Shown here in pieces: positions 8,737 to 19,223 of a DNA stretch of 51,219 nt. The notes under the pieces were generated by a model. It saw nothing but the letters and a program-made list of their open reading frames with translations. It did not search any database and was not told the origin of the DNA. The first letter of the stretch is position 1; each line of letters opens with the position of its first letter. The position numbers were made by a program, and so were the translations under genes. Source of the stretch: Pseudomonadota bacterium (GTDB lineage Bacteria; Pseudomonadota; Alphaproteobacteria; Rhizobiales; Beijerinckiaceae); assembly GCA_023423995.1 (NCBI GenBank), contig JAFAEL010000150.1, positions 1-51,219 of the forward strand, in the 5' to 3' direction.

Positions 8737-9744
8737 CTAAGCCTTTGACGGGCCGAAGCGATCAGCCCAGGCCGGCAGCGCATCCGGAAAGGGCAGGGCG
8801 GTGGCCGCATGGACCCCGCGGGCGATGGCCCGCGCGAGGCAATCGGAGGCGATCGCGCCCAGCTCCGTCAGGAGGTCGAGCCCGCCCTCGGCCGGCCGTC
8901 CCAGGGTCGAGACCGCAAAGACCGTGTCCCCGTCCATCGGCGCATGGGAGAGGCTGAGCGCCTTCGCGAGGCCGCCCTGGGCCATGATGGCCAGCCGCTT
9001 CGCCTCGGCCTTGGTGAGGGTGGCATCGGTCGCCACCATGCAGATCGTCGTCGCAAGCTGCTGCTGGCCCTTCCAGCGAAAGCGGCGGGCATTCGCCGGA
9101 ACGGTCGCCGGGATGCCCAGCCCGCCGAATTCGCCATCCCGCTCGAAAGGGGCTGCCCAGAAATGCGGCCCGCCATCGATGACGGCCGAGCCGATCGCGT
9201 TCACGCTGGCGAGGGCGCCGACATTGTAGCCGCGGGACGTGGTGGCGCTCGCCGAGCCGAGGCCGCCCTTCAGGTCGACCGTGGTCGCACCGTATCCGCC
9301 GCCGGCCGTCCCGAGGGCAAAGCTTTCGGCGGCGACCTCGCAGGCCGCGTAGCCGAGTTCGCGATAGGGCGGGAAGCGGCCCCAATCCTTGTCGCCGCCG
9401 TTCAGGAGATCGAACAGCACCGCCGTCGGGGCGATCGGCACGCGGGCGGACGCGACCGGGATGCCCCGGCCATGCTCGTTGAGCCAGGCCTGGACGCCGG
9501 TGGTCGCGTCCAGCCCGAAGCCGGATCCTCCGGACAGCACGATGGCGTCGATCCGCTCGACGGCCCGGTCCGGCTCGAGGCATTCCAGGCCCCGCCCGGC
9601 CGGGCCGCCGCCCGCGACGAAGACGGAGGCGACGGCCGGGCGCTCGAAGAGCGCGACCGTCACGCCGCTCGCGAGCTTCGGATCGTGAGCGTTGCCGACC
9701 CGGATCCCGGGCACGTCGGTCAGGAGGTTGCGGCGGCTGGTCAT
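8737..9744 (-). CDS. P1-family (DmpA-like) peptidase
   Basis: 335 residues from ATG 9744. The open frame extends another 330 codons upstream but that part shadows the LysE gene. Family marks: LTDVPGIRVGNAHD (8-21), SGGSGFGLDA (71-80), GTAGGGYGATTVDLKGG (about 145-161) and the cleavage/nucleophile region SVNAIGSAVID (about 180-190). P1 peptidases of the DmpA type (aminopeptidase/D-esterase, MEROPS S58) are made as one chain that cuts itself before a serine or similar residue; Gly185-Ser186 is the candidate site. No signal peptide. The substrate is probably a short peptide, beta-peptide or amide, not predictable from sequence. It follows the LysE gene on the same strand with 74 bases between. 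Confidence 0.85.
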   Translation of the reverse strand: MTSRRNLLTDVPGIRVGNAHDPKLASGVTVALFERPAVASVFVAGGGPAGRGLECLEPDRAVERIDAIVLSGGSGFGLDATTGVQAWLNEHGRGIPVASARVPIAPTAVLFDLLNGGDKDWGRFPPYRELGYAACEVAAESFALGTAGGGYGATTVDLKGGLGSASATTSRGYNVGALASVNAIGSAVIDGGPHFWAAPFERDGEFGGLGIPATVPANARRFRWKGQQQLATTICMVATDATLTKAEAKRLAIMAQGGLAKALSLSHAPMDGDTVFAVSTLGRPAEGGLDLLTELGAIASDCLARAIARGVHAATALPFPDALPAWADRFGPSKA

Positions 9745-9818
9745 GCCGCGACAGAACCGGATTCGCCCCGGAGCGTCAAAGGATCCTGCGATCCTCCCGT
9801 CCGGGGATCCTGGTGCGC

Positions 9819-10433
9819 TTACTTCGCGGCGACTGCGACCGCGGCCCCGGCCATGATGGCGCCGCTCGTCCGGTTGATGGCGCGGACGGCGCGCGGGCTG
9901 GTGAGCAGGCGGCGGGCCCGTGCCGCGAGCACGATATAGAAGCCGAACACGACCGCGAGCACGCCGAGCAGGATCGCGGCGAGCTCCGCAAAGCCGAGGA
10001 GCGTGATCCCCGCCACGTCGATCAGGTTCGGCACCAGCGCCAGGTAGAACACCATCACTTTCGGGTTCCCGAGGGTGACGGCGAGGCCGGCCAGGAACAG
10101 CCGCCAGGACGGGTCCGGACGGGAGGCGGCCTCCGCCTGTGTGCGGATCGCGGGTGCCGTCCAGAGCTTCCAGGCCAGGAACAGGAGATAGGCGGCGCCG
10201 GCGAATTTCAGCACCAGGAACACGCCGTGGAAGGCCTGGGCCAGGGCCGAGAGCCCCGCCACGGCAACGGCCAGCCAGACGACGTCGCCGATGGCGAGGC
10301 CGGCCGTGAAGGCGACCGCGCCGGCGGTCCCTCGTCCGAGCACGCGGGCGACCAGCGCCGCGATCCCCGGTCCGGGCGATGCGGCGGCGATGAAAAGCGC
10401 GCCGGCGAAGAGCAGGAGGGCATCGATGCTCAT
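9819..10433 (-). CDS. LysE/RhtB-family exporter
   Basis: 204 residues from ATG 10433, the usual size. Hydrophobic throughout, with about six predicted helices. The family N-terminal pattern is present: SIDALLLFAGALFIAAASPGPGIAALVARVLGRG, where the SPGP element near residue 20 is typical of LysE/RhtB proteins, and a second mark VTLGNPKVMVFYLALVP sits near residues 120-136. These inner-membrane proteins export amino acids such as lysine, homoserine or threonine; the substrate here cannot be read from sequence. Possible co-transcription with the downstream peptidase gene. Confidence 0.9.
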   Translation of the reverse strand: MSIDALLLFAGALFIAAASPGPGIAALVARVLGRGTAGAVAFTAGLAIGDVVWLAVAVAGLSALAQAFHGVFLVLKFAGAAYLLFLAWKLWTAPAIRTQAEAASRPDPSWRLFLAGLAVTLGNPKVMVFYLALVPNLIDVAGITLLGFAELAAILLGVLAVVFGFYIVLAARARRLLTSPRAVRAINRTSGAIMAGAAVAVAAK

Positions 10434-10740
10434 GGCCCGAGCATAGGCCAGATGACGGTCGCCGCGTAGGGGGAGCCGGATCGATGCCAACCGCGGAGGC
10501 ACTCCGGCCGGCGGCGAGCCGGTCGGGCGGCGTGGCCGCGAGCGCCTGGTCCGGCCAGGCCGGGCGTTGCGTCAGGATCGCGCCGGCCATGGTGGCGAGG
10601 AGACGATCCTTGCGGGCGCGAAGGAGGGTTGGTCCCCCAGCCACCCGCGCGCGCCGATGAGGGCGAACAGGTCGGTCCCGTCGATATCGGCTCGGGCCAT
10701 CCCCATCCGGCGCGCTCCAGCACGCGGGAGGGGCCGGCAA
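10434..10740. other. Gap upstream of the LysE gene, no supported gene
   Basis: Lies between the LysE start and the terminator of the LIV binding protein gene. On the minus strand two short frames look slightly protein-like (MGMARADIDGTDLFALIGARG in one, ILTQRPAWPDQALAATPPDRL in the next), which could be a frameshifted gene remnant, but no family is recognisable. The LysE promoter should lie near 10440-10520. Confidence 0.35.
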
Positions 10741-10767
10741 ACGAAAAGGCCCGCCGAGAGGCGGGCC
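10741..10767 (-). terminator. Rho-independent terminator of the LIV binding protein gene
   Basis: Read on the minus strand: GGCCCGCC, loop TCTC, GGCGGGCC, then TTTTCGT. The perfect 8-bp stem (10748-10767) with a T-run begins 33 bases after the stop codon of the binding protein gene. Confidence 0.88.
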
Positions 10768-10800
10768 TGATCGCGTTCGCGATTTGCGTGACGGCTCGGC

Positions 10801-11928
10801 CTACATCCCGACTTCGTTGCCGGAATAGTCGATCTTGCCGTCAGCGCCCTTCTTCCAGACATACATCACGTAGTCCGGCCGGGTGATGTCGCCCTTCTTG
10901 TCGAAGGAGATGTCGCCGATGACGGTCTTGAAGACCTTACCTGAGTGCATGTAGTCGGCCATCTTCTTCGGGTCGGTCGACTTCGCGGCTTCCGCCGCCT
11001 GGGCGAAGATCTGGACGGCGGCGTAGCTGTAGAGCGTGTAGGCTTCCGGATCGTAGTTCTTGGCCTTGAACTTGGCTACCACGTCCTTGGCGTTGGGGTT
11101 CTTCCGGGCGTCCGGCCCGAAGGTCATGAAGGTGCCCTCTGCGCCCGGCCCGGCGATCTGCACGAACTCCTTGTCCGTGATGCCGTCGCCCGACATCATC
11201 GGGGCCTTCAGGCCCTGGTCGCGCATCTGGCGGATGATGAGGCCGGCCTCGGTGTGCAGGCCGCCGAAATACACGACGTCGACATTCTGCTGCTTCAGCT
11301 TGGAGACGAGCGCGGAATAATCCTTCTCGCCCGTGTTGACGCCCTCGTACATCGCGGCCTTCAGGCCCTTGCTCTCCATGGCCTTCTGGGTCTCGTCCGC
11401 GAGGCCCTTACCGTACGGGGTCTTGTCGTGGATGATGGCGACCTTCTTGCCCTTGAAGTGGTTCGCCAGATAGGCACCCGCGACCGCGCCCTGCTGGTCG
11501 TCCCGTCCGCAGGCGCGGAACGTGTTCCACATCTTGCGGTCGGTGTATTTCGGGTTCGTGGAGGCCGGCGAGATCTGGATGATCCCGGATTCCTGATAGA
11601 CCTCGGAGGCGGGGATCGAGACGCCCGAGTTGAAGTGGCCGACCACCCATTTCACGCCGTCGGCGGCGAACTTGTTGGCGAGCGAGACGCCCTGCTTCGG
11701 ATCCGACGCGTCGTCTCCGACCTGGATGGAGATTTTCTGGCCCATGACGCCGCCCTTGGCGTTGATGTCCTCGACGGCTTGCTCGGCGCCGTTCTTGAGC
11801 TGCGCCCCGAAGGCGGCATTCGCGCCCGTGATGGGACCGGCGACAGCCATCTTGATCTGCGCCTGCGCGGCCCCGGACACGGCAAGGCCGAGGCCGAGCG
11901 CGAGACCGGTCAACAATCCTGTCTTCAT
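10801..11928 (-). CDS. livK: Branched-chain amino acid ABC transporter, periplasmic binding protein
   Basis: 375 residues from ATG 11928, which has GGGGAG nine bases upstream; GTG 11934 would add two residues and sits too close to that site. An N-terminal signal peptide (KTGLLTGLALGLGLAVSGAAQA) precedes the type I fold: IKMAVAGPITGANAAFGAQ, GGVMGQKISIQVGDDASDP and ASTNPKYTDR are typical LIV-binding protein marks. It delivers leucine, isoleucine, valine or related amino acids to the permease encoded by livHMGF on the same strand. A strong terminator follows directly. The transporter genes start about 1 kb upstream, separated by a toxin/antitoxin pair and a small membrane protein. Confidence 0.93.
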   Translation of the reverse strand: MKTGLLTGLALGLGLAVSGAAQAQIKMAVAGPITGANAAFGAQLKNGAEQAVEDINAKGGVMGQKISIQVGDDASDPKQGVSLANKFAADGVKWVVGHFNSGVSIPASEVYQESGIIQISPASTNPKYTDRKMWNTFRACGRDDQQGAVAGAYLANHFKGKKVAIIHDKTPYGKGLADETQKAMESKGLKAAMYEGVNTGEKDYSALVSKLKQQNVDVVYFGGLHTEAGLIIRQMRDQGLKAPMMSGDGITDKEFVQIAGPGAEGTFMTFGPDARKNPNAKDVVAKFKAKNYDPEAYTLYSYAAVQIFAQAAEAAKSTDPKKMADYMHSGKVFKTVIGDISFDKKGDITRPDYVMYVWKKGADGKIDYSGNEVGM

Positions 11929-12057
11929 TGCCACGTTCTCCCCTGAAGGGTGTTGGGCCGGATCAACTCTCCGGCGCCGGCAGCTTCAACCGCCGTCCGG
12001 AGCAATCTTGCCGTTTTCGGGGCCGTTGTCACCGGGGCGAGACTGAGCAAAAGGTCG

Positions 12058-12411
12058 TCACACCTGCGCCTTCTCGCGCCACGAAAGCGGGCCGGCGGGC
12101 TCGTAGAGCCAGCTATATTGCCGCGTCATTTGCCGAGCCCGGAAATAGCGGTAGCCGAGCGAGGCGATCGCCGCGACCACCACGAGGTCGACCAGGTAGA
12201 AGCGGAGGTTGAGGAAGCTGCCCTCGAAGAGCGCGTGGTGGATGAAGCGCACCGCGAGCGCCAGCGGCAGCGACCACAGGAGCACCTGCCAATAGGGCCG
12301 CCAAGTGAGCGCCAGGGCCCGTCCCGTCATCCAGGCCGTCCAGCCGCCGAGCACGACCGTGACGAGGATGAACAGCCAGGCGGAGGATTCTTCGTAGAGG
12401 ATGCCTTGCAT
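12058..12411 (-). CDS. DUF6867-like small membrane protein
   Basis: 117 residues with three hydrophobic segments, at about 10-32 (WLFILVTVVLGGWTAWMTGRAL), 40-58 (YWQVLLWSLPLALAVRFIHHA) and 70-90 (LRFYLVDLVVVAAIASLGYRYF), and a polar tail ending SWREKAQV. From memory this matches DUF6867, a family found next to LIV-type ABC transporter genes in Hyphomicrobiales; the location here, upstream of the binding protein gene, fits. Function unknown, possibly an accessory to the transporter. Assignment by recall, hence moderate confidence for the name, high for the gene. Confidence 0.8.
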   Translation of the reverse strand: MQGILYEESSAWLFILVTVVLGGWTAWMTGRALALTWRPYWQVLLWSLPLALAVRFIHHALFEGSFLNLRFYLVDLVVVAAIASLGYRYFRARQMTRQYSWLYEPAGPLSWREKAQV

Positions 12412-12418
12412 CTGACGA

Positions 12419-12724
12419 TCATGCTCTCGGGCGGTTCTGGGCGGTGTGATAAATGCCGATGATCAGGACCTGATCTTCGGCCCGGTCCACTTCATAGACA
12501 AGCATGTAGGGCAGGTCCGCGAGAGCGAACCGCCTCGTCCCCGACGCGGCGTGCAGACGCCCCAGATCCGGGAATGCCGCAATTCGCTTTGCGACCTGTT
12601 GGAGGCGGGCCGCGACGCGCCGGGCCGCCATGGGGTCCCGCTCGCGAATGTAGGCGCCAATCTCCTGGAGGTGTCCGGTCGCTTCCGTAGAATAGGCGAG
12701 CCTCAAAGGCCGAAGCTGCGCCAC
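12419..12724 (-). CDS. ParE/RelE-superfamily toxin
   Basis: 101 residues. ParE-type marks: LRLAYSTEATGHLQEIGAYIRERDPMAARRVAARLQ at the start (two N-terminal helices after a first strand), FPDLGRLHAASGTRRFAL in the centre, and YMLVYEVDRAEDQVLIIGIYHTAQNRP at the C-terminus, where the last strand and basic tail resemble other family members. Family toxins either poison DNA gyrase or cut mRNA on the ribosome; sequence alone does not say which. It overlaps the upstream antitoxin gene by 22 bases, so both are made from one transcript, antitoxin first. The pair lies between livF and the DUF6867-like gene. Confidence 0.88.
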   Translation of the reverse strand: MAQLRPLRLAYSTEATGHLQEIGAYIRERDPMAARRVAARLQQVAKRIAAFPDLGRLHAASGTRRFALADLPYMLVYEVDRAEDQVLIIGIYHTAQNRPRA

Positions 12725-12936
12725 GTCGCGGCGACCTCTTCGTCCGTTGCAAGCCGAACGCTCCCGTTCCTCAGGCCCGCCTGGATGCGTGCCACGTCCT
12801 CCTCCTGCTCCGGAGTGAGGTCGTATTCGGGGCTATCCTGATCCAGCAGTGCGAGAATGATCTCGGCAGCCCTGTCCTGGTCCGCCGCCGGGCGCTCCCG
12901 CAGACGGGACAACGCTTTCTCGAGGAGCTCAGTCAT
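12703..12936 (-). CDS. Antitoxin partner of the ParE-type toxin
   Basis: 77 residues, acidic, ending ATDEEVAATWRSFGL. The segment RAAEIILALLDQDSPEYDLTPEQEEDVARIQAGLRNG is typical of small antitoxins paired with ParE/RelE toxins: an N-terminal helical part that could dimerise or bind DNA, and a charged C-terminal part that would wrap the toxin. It is the first gene of the pair, with a 22-base overlap with the toxin. No ribbon-helix-helix motif is obvious by eye, so its DNA-binding class is uncertain. Forty-seven bases separate it from the end of livF. Confidence 0.8.
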   Translation of the reverse strand: MTELLEKALSRLRERPAADQDRAAEIILALLDQDSPEYDLTPEQEEDVARIQAGLRNGSVRLATDEEVAATWRSFGL

Positions 12937-12983
12937 GGGGGGAATCTATCCCTCCACGGCGCCATCGGAAAGGGCGCCCCCCG

Positions 12984-13762
<779 letters not shown>

Positions 13763-13766
<4 letters not shown>

Positions 13767-14616
13767 GTCCGCGCCTCCACGCCCACCTCGGCCTCCACGT
13801 GTTCGACCTCCTCGTCCTCGACGCCCAGATAGGCGGCGATGACCCTCGGGTCGCTGCGGATCTCGGCCGGGAGGCCGTCCGCGATCTTGGAGCCGTAATC
13901 CAGCACCACGACGTGGTCGGAGATCTCCATCACCACCGACATGTCATGCTCGATCAGGAGGAGGGAGGTGCCCTGCTCGGACCGGATCGAGAGCAGGAGA
14001 TCGTTGAGCTCCAGACTCTCGCGCGGGTTCAGGCCGGCCGCCGGCTCGTCGAGGCAGAGCAGGACGGGTTCGGTGCACATGGCGCGCGCGATCTCCAGAC
14101 GGCGCTGCGCCCCGTAGGGCAGGTCGCCCGCCGGATCGTCGGCCCGGTCGACGAGCCCTGTCATCTCCAGCCAATAGGTCGCCTTCTCGACCGCCAGCTT
14201 TTCCGCCCGCTTGAAGCTCGGCAGCCCGATGAGCCCGGCGAAGGTAAGGCCGGAGGCGAGCATCAAGGGGTTGTGCTGGGCGACGAGCAGGTTCTCCAGC
14301 ACGGTCATTCCGGAGAACAGCCGGATGTTCTGGAAGGTCCGGGCCACCTTCGCCCGCCAGCTGATCGCGTGCCCGGGCAGCCGCTCCAGCAGGTGGGTGG
14401 CTCCGGAGGTATGGCGCAGGCTGATCATGCCCTCGGTCGGGCGGTAGAACCCGGTGATGCAGTTGAACACCGTCGTCTTGCCGGCGCCGTTCGGGCCGAT
14501 CAGGGCCGTGATGTCCCGGCGGCGGCAGGAGAAGGAGAGATCGTTGACGGCCACCAGGCCGCCGAACCGCATCGTGAGGTGCTCGACATCGAGGATGTTG
14601 TCGGACGCGGAGGCCA

Positions 14617-14617
<1 letters not shown>
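13763..14617 (-). CDS. livG: LIV-type ABC transporter ATP-binding protein LivG
   Basis: 284 residues from ATG 14617, which has GGAGGG upstream and shares one base with the livM stop (TGATG). A longer frame to 14716 lies inside livM. Motifs: LDVEHLTMRFGGLVAVNDLSF, Walker A GPNGAGKTT, the LivG-typical FNCITGFYRPTEG, VARTFQNIRLF, signature-like LPYGAQRRLEIARAM, Walker B LLCLDEPAAGLNP and switch LLIEHDMSVVMEI. The signature loop reads PYGAQRR rather than LSGGQ, as in most LivG proteins. Cytoplasmic partner of LivF. Confidence 0.95.
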
Positions 14618-16067
<1,450 letters not shown>

Positions 16068-16068
<1 letters not shown>

Positions 16069-16985
16069 CAGACCTTCTCGACCTCGGGCCGGCCGAGGAT
16101 GCCCGAGGGCATGAAGGTGAGCACGATGGCCAGGATCGAGAACGCGGCGACGTCCTTGTACTCGATGGAGAAATAGGCCGACCACATGGTCTCGATGAGC
16201 CCGATGATGAGCCCGCCGAGCACGGCGCCCGGAAGGGACCCGATGCCGCCGAGCACCGCCGCCGTGAAGGCCTTCACGCCCGGCACGAACCCGTCGGCGA
16301 AGTTCACCACGCCATAATAGAGGAGGTACATCGTGCCCGCGACGGCCGCGAGGGCGGCGCCCATGACGAAGGTCAGGGAGATCGTGCGGTCGACGTTGAT
16401 GCCGATGAGCGCGGCCATCTTGCGGTCCTGCTCGCAGGCGCGCTGCGCTCGGCCGAGCGAGGTCTTCTGCACCACGTACCAGAACATGGCCAGGAGCACC
16501 GCCGTGACCACCATGATGATGATCTGCTTGTAGGAAAGGGCGACGACGTAGCCGTTGCGCTCGAAGAGCGGGATCACCTCGCGCACCATCGGCGGCGTGG
16601 GCTTGTTGCGGGCGCCCTGGGCCACCTGGACGAAGTTGGACAGGAAGATGGACACCCCGATCGCCGAGATGAGCGGGGCGAGCCGGAAGGATCCCCGAAG
16701 CGGCCGGTAGGCGAGGCGCTCCAGGGTCCAGCCCCACAGAGACGTCAGCACCATGGCCAAGATCATGACGATGAGCAGCGCTAAGGCGACCGAGGAAATG
16801 CCGATCCAGGTCGTCAGGACAAGGAAGAAGATCAGCGCGATGAACGCCGAAAGCATGAAGACGTCGCCGTGGGCGAAGTTCACCATGCCGATGATGCCGA
16901 ACACCATCGTGTACCCGATGGCAATGAGGCCATAGATCGACCCCAGCGTCAGCCCGTTGATGAGCTGCTGGACGAATACTTCCAT
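16068..16985 (-). CDS. livH: LIV-type ABC transporter permease LivH
   Basis: 305 residues, usual size, first gene of the livHMGF operon. About eight hydrophobic segments. LivH marks: VQQLINGLTLGSIYGLIAIGYTMVFGIIGMVNFAHGDVFMLSAF at the start, ERLAYRPLRG (about 89-98), ISAIGVSIFLSNFVQ, and the EAA-like loop RAQRACEQDRKMAALIGINVDRTISLTFVMGAALA (about 180-214), then FTAAVLGGIGSLPGAVLGG. Forms the membrane channel with LivM. A clean inverted repeat lies 22 bases before its start codon. Confidence 0.96.
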
Positions 16986-17006
16986 GCGCCGCCGCTACTC
17001 CAGATC

Positions 17007-17029
17007 GCATTCATGGTTGAGATGAATGC
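17007..17029. promoter_or_regulatory. Inverted repeat in the livH leader
   Basis: GCATTCAT, 7 bases, ATGAATGC: perfect 8-bp arms located 22 bases upstream of the livH start. It is either a protein-binding operator overlapping the promoter region of livHMGF or a leader hairpin next to the ribosome site GGAG (about 16999-17002). No T-run follows, so it is not a terminator. Confidence 0.5.
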
Positions 17030-17199
17030 CGTCACGGGAATCGATCATGCACGGAACGGGCCTCCGATCCAGCACGACACTTGGCTGAGTCTGGCAGCAA
17101 ACCGCGGGCCAGCGCCGGATTCATGCTGCGGGACCGCTTCCCTGCCGGGGACCCGGATGGCAAAAGGCCGGGGAAGCCGAGAGAGCGGGAGCGAGCGAC

Positions 17200-17670
17200 A
17201 TGGCGATGACGATGAACGGGGCGGTGACGCTGCCCGCCGACCGCGCGAAGGTCTGGGAGGCGCTCAACGATCCCGAGATCCTGAAGCGTTCGATTCCTGG
17301 CTGCCAGGAGCTCGAAAGGACGGGGGATAACGGGTTCGCGGCCATCGCCAAGGTCTCGGTCGGCCCGGTCAAGGCCACCTTCAAGGGCAACGTGACCCTG
17401 TCCGACATCGATGCGCCGAACGGCTACACGATTTCCGGCGAGGGCCAGGGCGGTGTCGCGGGCTTCGCGAAAGGCGGCGCCAAGGTGCGGCTGGAGGATG
17501 CCGAAGGCGGCGGGACGATCCTGAACTACGATGTGGAGGCGCAGGTCGGCGGCAAGATCGCCCAGCTCGGCGGCCGGCTGATCAACGGCGTCGCGAAGAA
17601 ATACGCGGACGAATTCTTCGCCAATTTCGCCAAGGCGCTGGAGCCGGAAGGCGCCGCCCCGGCCGCCTGA
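17200..17670 (+). CDS. CoxG-like SRPBCC-domain protein
   Basis: 156 residues, full length for the CoxG (carbon monoxide dehydrogenase subunit G) family. Marks: MNGAVTLPADRAKVWEALNDPEILKRSIPGCQELE, FKGNVTLSDID, YTISGEGQGGVAGFAKGGAKVRLED, and GRLINGVAKKYADEFFANF, the characteristic C-terminal helix. SRPBCC proteins have a deep hydrophobic cavity. CoxG members are linked to maturation or membrane attachment of molybdenum hydroxylases, but no cox or xdh genes are in this window, so the role here is open. Alone on its strand, divergent from livH. Confidence 0.92.
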   Translation: MAMTMNGAVTLPADRAKVWEALNDPEILKRSIPGCQELERTGDNGFAAIAKVSVGPVKATFKGNVTLSDIDAPNGYTISGEGQGGVAGFAKGGAKVRLEDAEGGGTILNYDVEAQVGGKIAQLGGRLINGVAKKYADEFFANFAKALEPEGAAPAA

Positions 17671-17677
17671 TCCCGCC

Positions 17678-18154
17678 TCACGTATAGGCGATCATCCGGC
17701 CGAGGGTCGCGACCGACAGCCAGGTGGCGAGCGAGGCGGCCGCGACCGCGCGGCCCGCCAGGCTCGGGCGCTCGTCCCACCCGTCGAGCTGCTTTCGCCA
17801 GGCGAGCCGGAAGGCGAGCGCATTGGCGAGGCCGAGCGCGACCAGGGCGAGCTTCCACCGGAACGTGTTGGAGACCGCCAGAGACACGGCGTCGGCCGCG
17901 AACAGGCCGATGCCCGTCAGGGCCGCGATGAGCAGCCCGGCCACGGCCAATGGTGTCAGGAAGCGCGCGAGCGCGGCGGTCGGGATGGCCTGCCCGAGAC
18001 CGCACAGGCGCAGGTCGAGCACGCCGATCCCGCCGACCAGCAGGACCAGCCCGAGCAGGTGAAGGACGTTGAGCCACGCATAGGCAGGCCCTCGTGCCCA
18101 GGCCCCGAGGCCCGATGCCTGGACGGCTGCGGCTCCTTCCGCGAGCCAATCCAC
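17678..18154 (-). CDS. DUF6644-like membrane protein
   Basis: 158 residues with four hydrophobic helices (about 25-48 AWLNVLHLLGLVLLVGGIGVLDL, 63-88, 95-115 and 135-155). The histidine in the first helix (LHLLG) and the layout match proteins annotated DUF6644, which occur next to DUF6152 proteins; this pairing is seen here, with the DUF6152 gene 22 bases upstream on the same strand. Family name is from memory. Function unknown. The conserved HLLG histidine and the neighbour's HHGW motif hint at metal or haem binding, which is inference. Confidence 0.75.
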   Translation of the reverse strand: MDWLAEGAAAVQASGLGAWARGPAYAWLNVLHLLGLVLLVGGIGVLDLRLCGLGQAIPTAALARFLTPLAVAGLLIAALTGIGLFAADAVSLAVSNTFRWKLALVALGLANALAFRLAWRKQLDGWDERPSLAGRAVAAASLATWLSVATLGRMIAYT

Positions 18155-18176
18155 GCCGGGCGGATCCCTGGACGGC

Positions 18177-18539
18177 TCAGCGCAGCTCGATCGTCTTCCC
18201 GGCGACCGTGATCCGCTCCAGCCGCATCTCCGGCGTGCCGTCGGTCCGCGGGTAGCCCTCGACGGTCGCCGTCGTGCCGTCCTTGAGCATGTCCCGGGTG
18301 AGCCCGCGCGATTCCATGCGGCTCGTCGGGGCGAGTATCACGGCCCAGCTCTTGCCCTGGTAATCCATCTGCGCCTCCGCGTGCGGGTTGCGCCAGGACA
18401 CGGACTTGAGCGGGCCTGTCGCCTTGATGGCCTTGGCCGAGTCGTAGGAGCTCCAGCCATGGTGCGCGAGGGCGGCCGCCGGAACGGCGAGGGCCAGCGC
18501 CAGGGCGGCGAGGGTGGTTCGGGCCGGACGATCTCGCAT
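18177..18539 (-). CDS. DUF6152-like exported protein
   Basis: 120 residues: a signal peptide (TTLAALALALAVPAAALA) then mature N-terminus HHGWSSYDSAKAIKATG, with SVSWRNPHAEAQMDY in the centre. The mature N-terminal His-His and the WRNPH motif are the marks of DUF6152 proteins, small periplasmic proteins of unknown role; a free N-terminal histidine is a classic copper ligand, so metal binding is a reasonable guess. First gene of a two-gene unit with the DUF6644-like membrane protein. Confidence 0.8.
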   Translation of the reverse strand: MRDRPARTTLAALALALAVPAAALAHHGWSSYDSAKAIKATGPLKSVSWRNPHAEAQMDYQGKSWAVILAPTSRMESRGLTRDMLKDGTTATVEGYPRTDGTPEMRLERITVAGKTIELR

Positions 18540-18641
18540 AAGGGGATCCCCTCTCGATCACGATCTAAGCGCCCACTATGGCCGAGCGGCGCCGTGGGAC
18601 AAGGAGGGCTCACGCGGCCTTGATGGGCCGGGCGGGAAGGC

Positions 18642-19223
18642 TCACGCCCCCTCGCGCTCGCTTTCCTCGATTTCGTCGAGGACGGCGTCCGGCGCGACAT
18701 CCTGCTTGAGCTCCTCCAGCTGCGGGTCGGTCGCGCCCTCGATGCCGAGCTTCGCGGCGATGCCGCTGGTGAGCGCCACGAGCTTGGTGATCTCGTGCTC
18801 GGCCAGGAGGCTGATCTGCAGGTCGAGATCGGCGCGCCGGTCCGCGGCGGCGGACATGCGGTTCTGGCTGATCAGCACGAAGGTCGACAGGAAGATCGCC
18901 TCGACGGAGGCCGAGGTGCCGAGGATGACGAAGCTCTCGTCCCATTTCGGCAGGATCGGCAGGAGCCCGCTGTTCACGGCCGCCCAGATCCCGAACACGA
19001 CCATGTGGATATAGACGAACGTCATGCTGCCGGCGAAGCGCGTGATGGCGTCGGCGACGCGCTCCTGCCGGCTCGCCTCCCGCCGCTCTCGCTCCCGGCG
19101 CTGCGTGAGTGCGTGGATGTTCCGCTCGAGGGTCGGGCCCAAGCCCTTCGGCTGAGGCGGCGGGAAGATCGGCGGAGATCGGCCGCCTGCCGTCCCCGGG
19201 CGGTCCTCGCTTGCGCCTGCCAC
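18642..19223 (-). CDS. DUF1003 membrane protein
   Basis: 193 residues from GTG 19223, which has GGAGGG six bases upstream; the longer frame from GTG 19298 has its purine-rich site too close. DUF1003 marks: ADAITRFAGSMTFVYIHMVVFGIWAAVNSG (first helix region), PKWDESFVILGTSASVEAIFLSTFVLISQNRM (second helix and the conserved QNR), then RADLDLQISLLAEHEITKLV. Two membrane helices with a cytoplasmic coiled C-terminal part. The family is widespread and of unknown function. C-terminus is acidic. Confidence 0.9.
   Translation of the reverse strand: MAGASEDRPGTAGGRSPPIFPPPQPKGLGPTLERNIHALTQRRERERREASRQERVADAITRFAGSMTFVYIHMVVFGIWAAVNSGLLPILPKWDESFVILGTSASVEAIFLSTFVLISQNRMSAAADRRADLDLQISLLAEHEITKLVALTSGIAAKLGIEGATDPQLEELKQDVAPDAVLDEIEESEREGA

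Noticed and set aside
8737..10740. Single 667-codon minus-strand frame suggesting a fusion protein
   Set aside because: Only the last 335 codons are P1 peptidase; the first part is antisense-like, out of frame to the LysE gene, and a good start lies at 9744.
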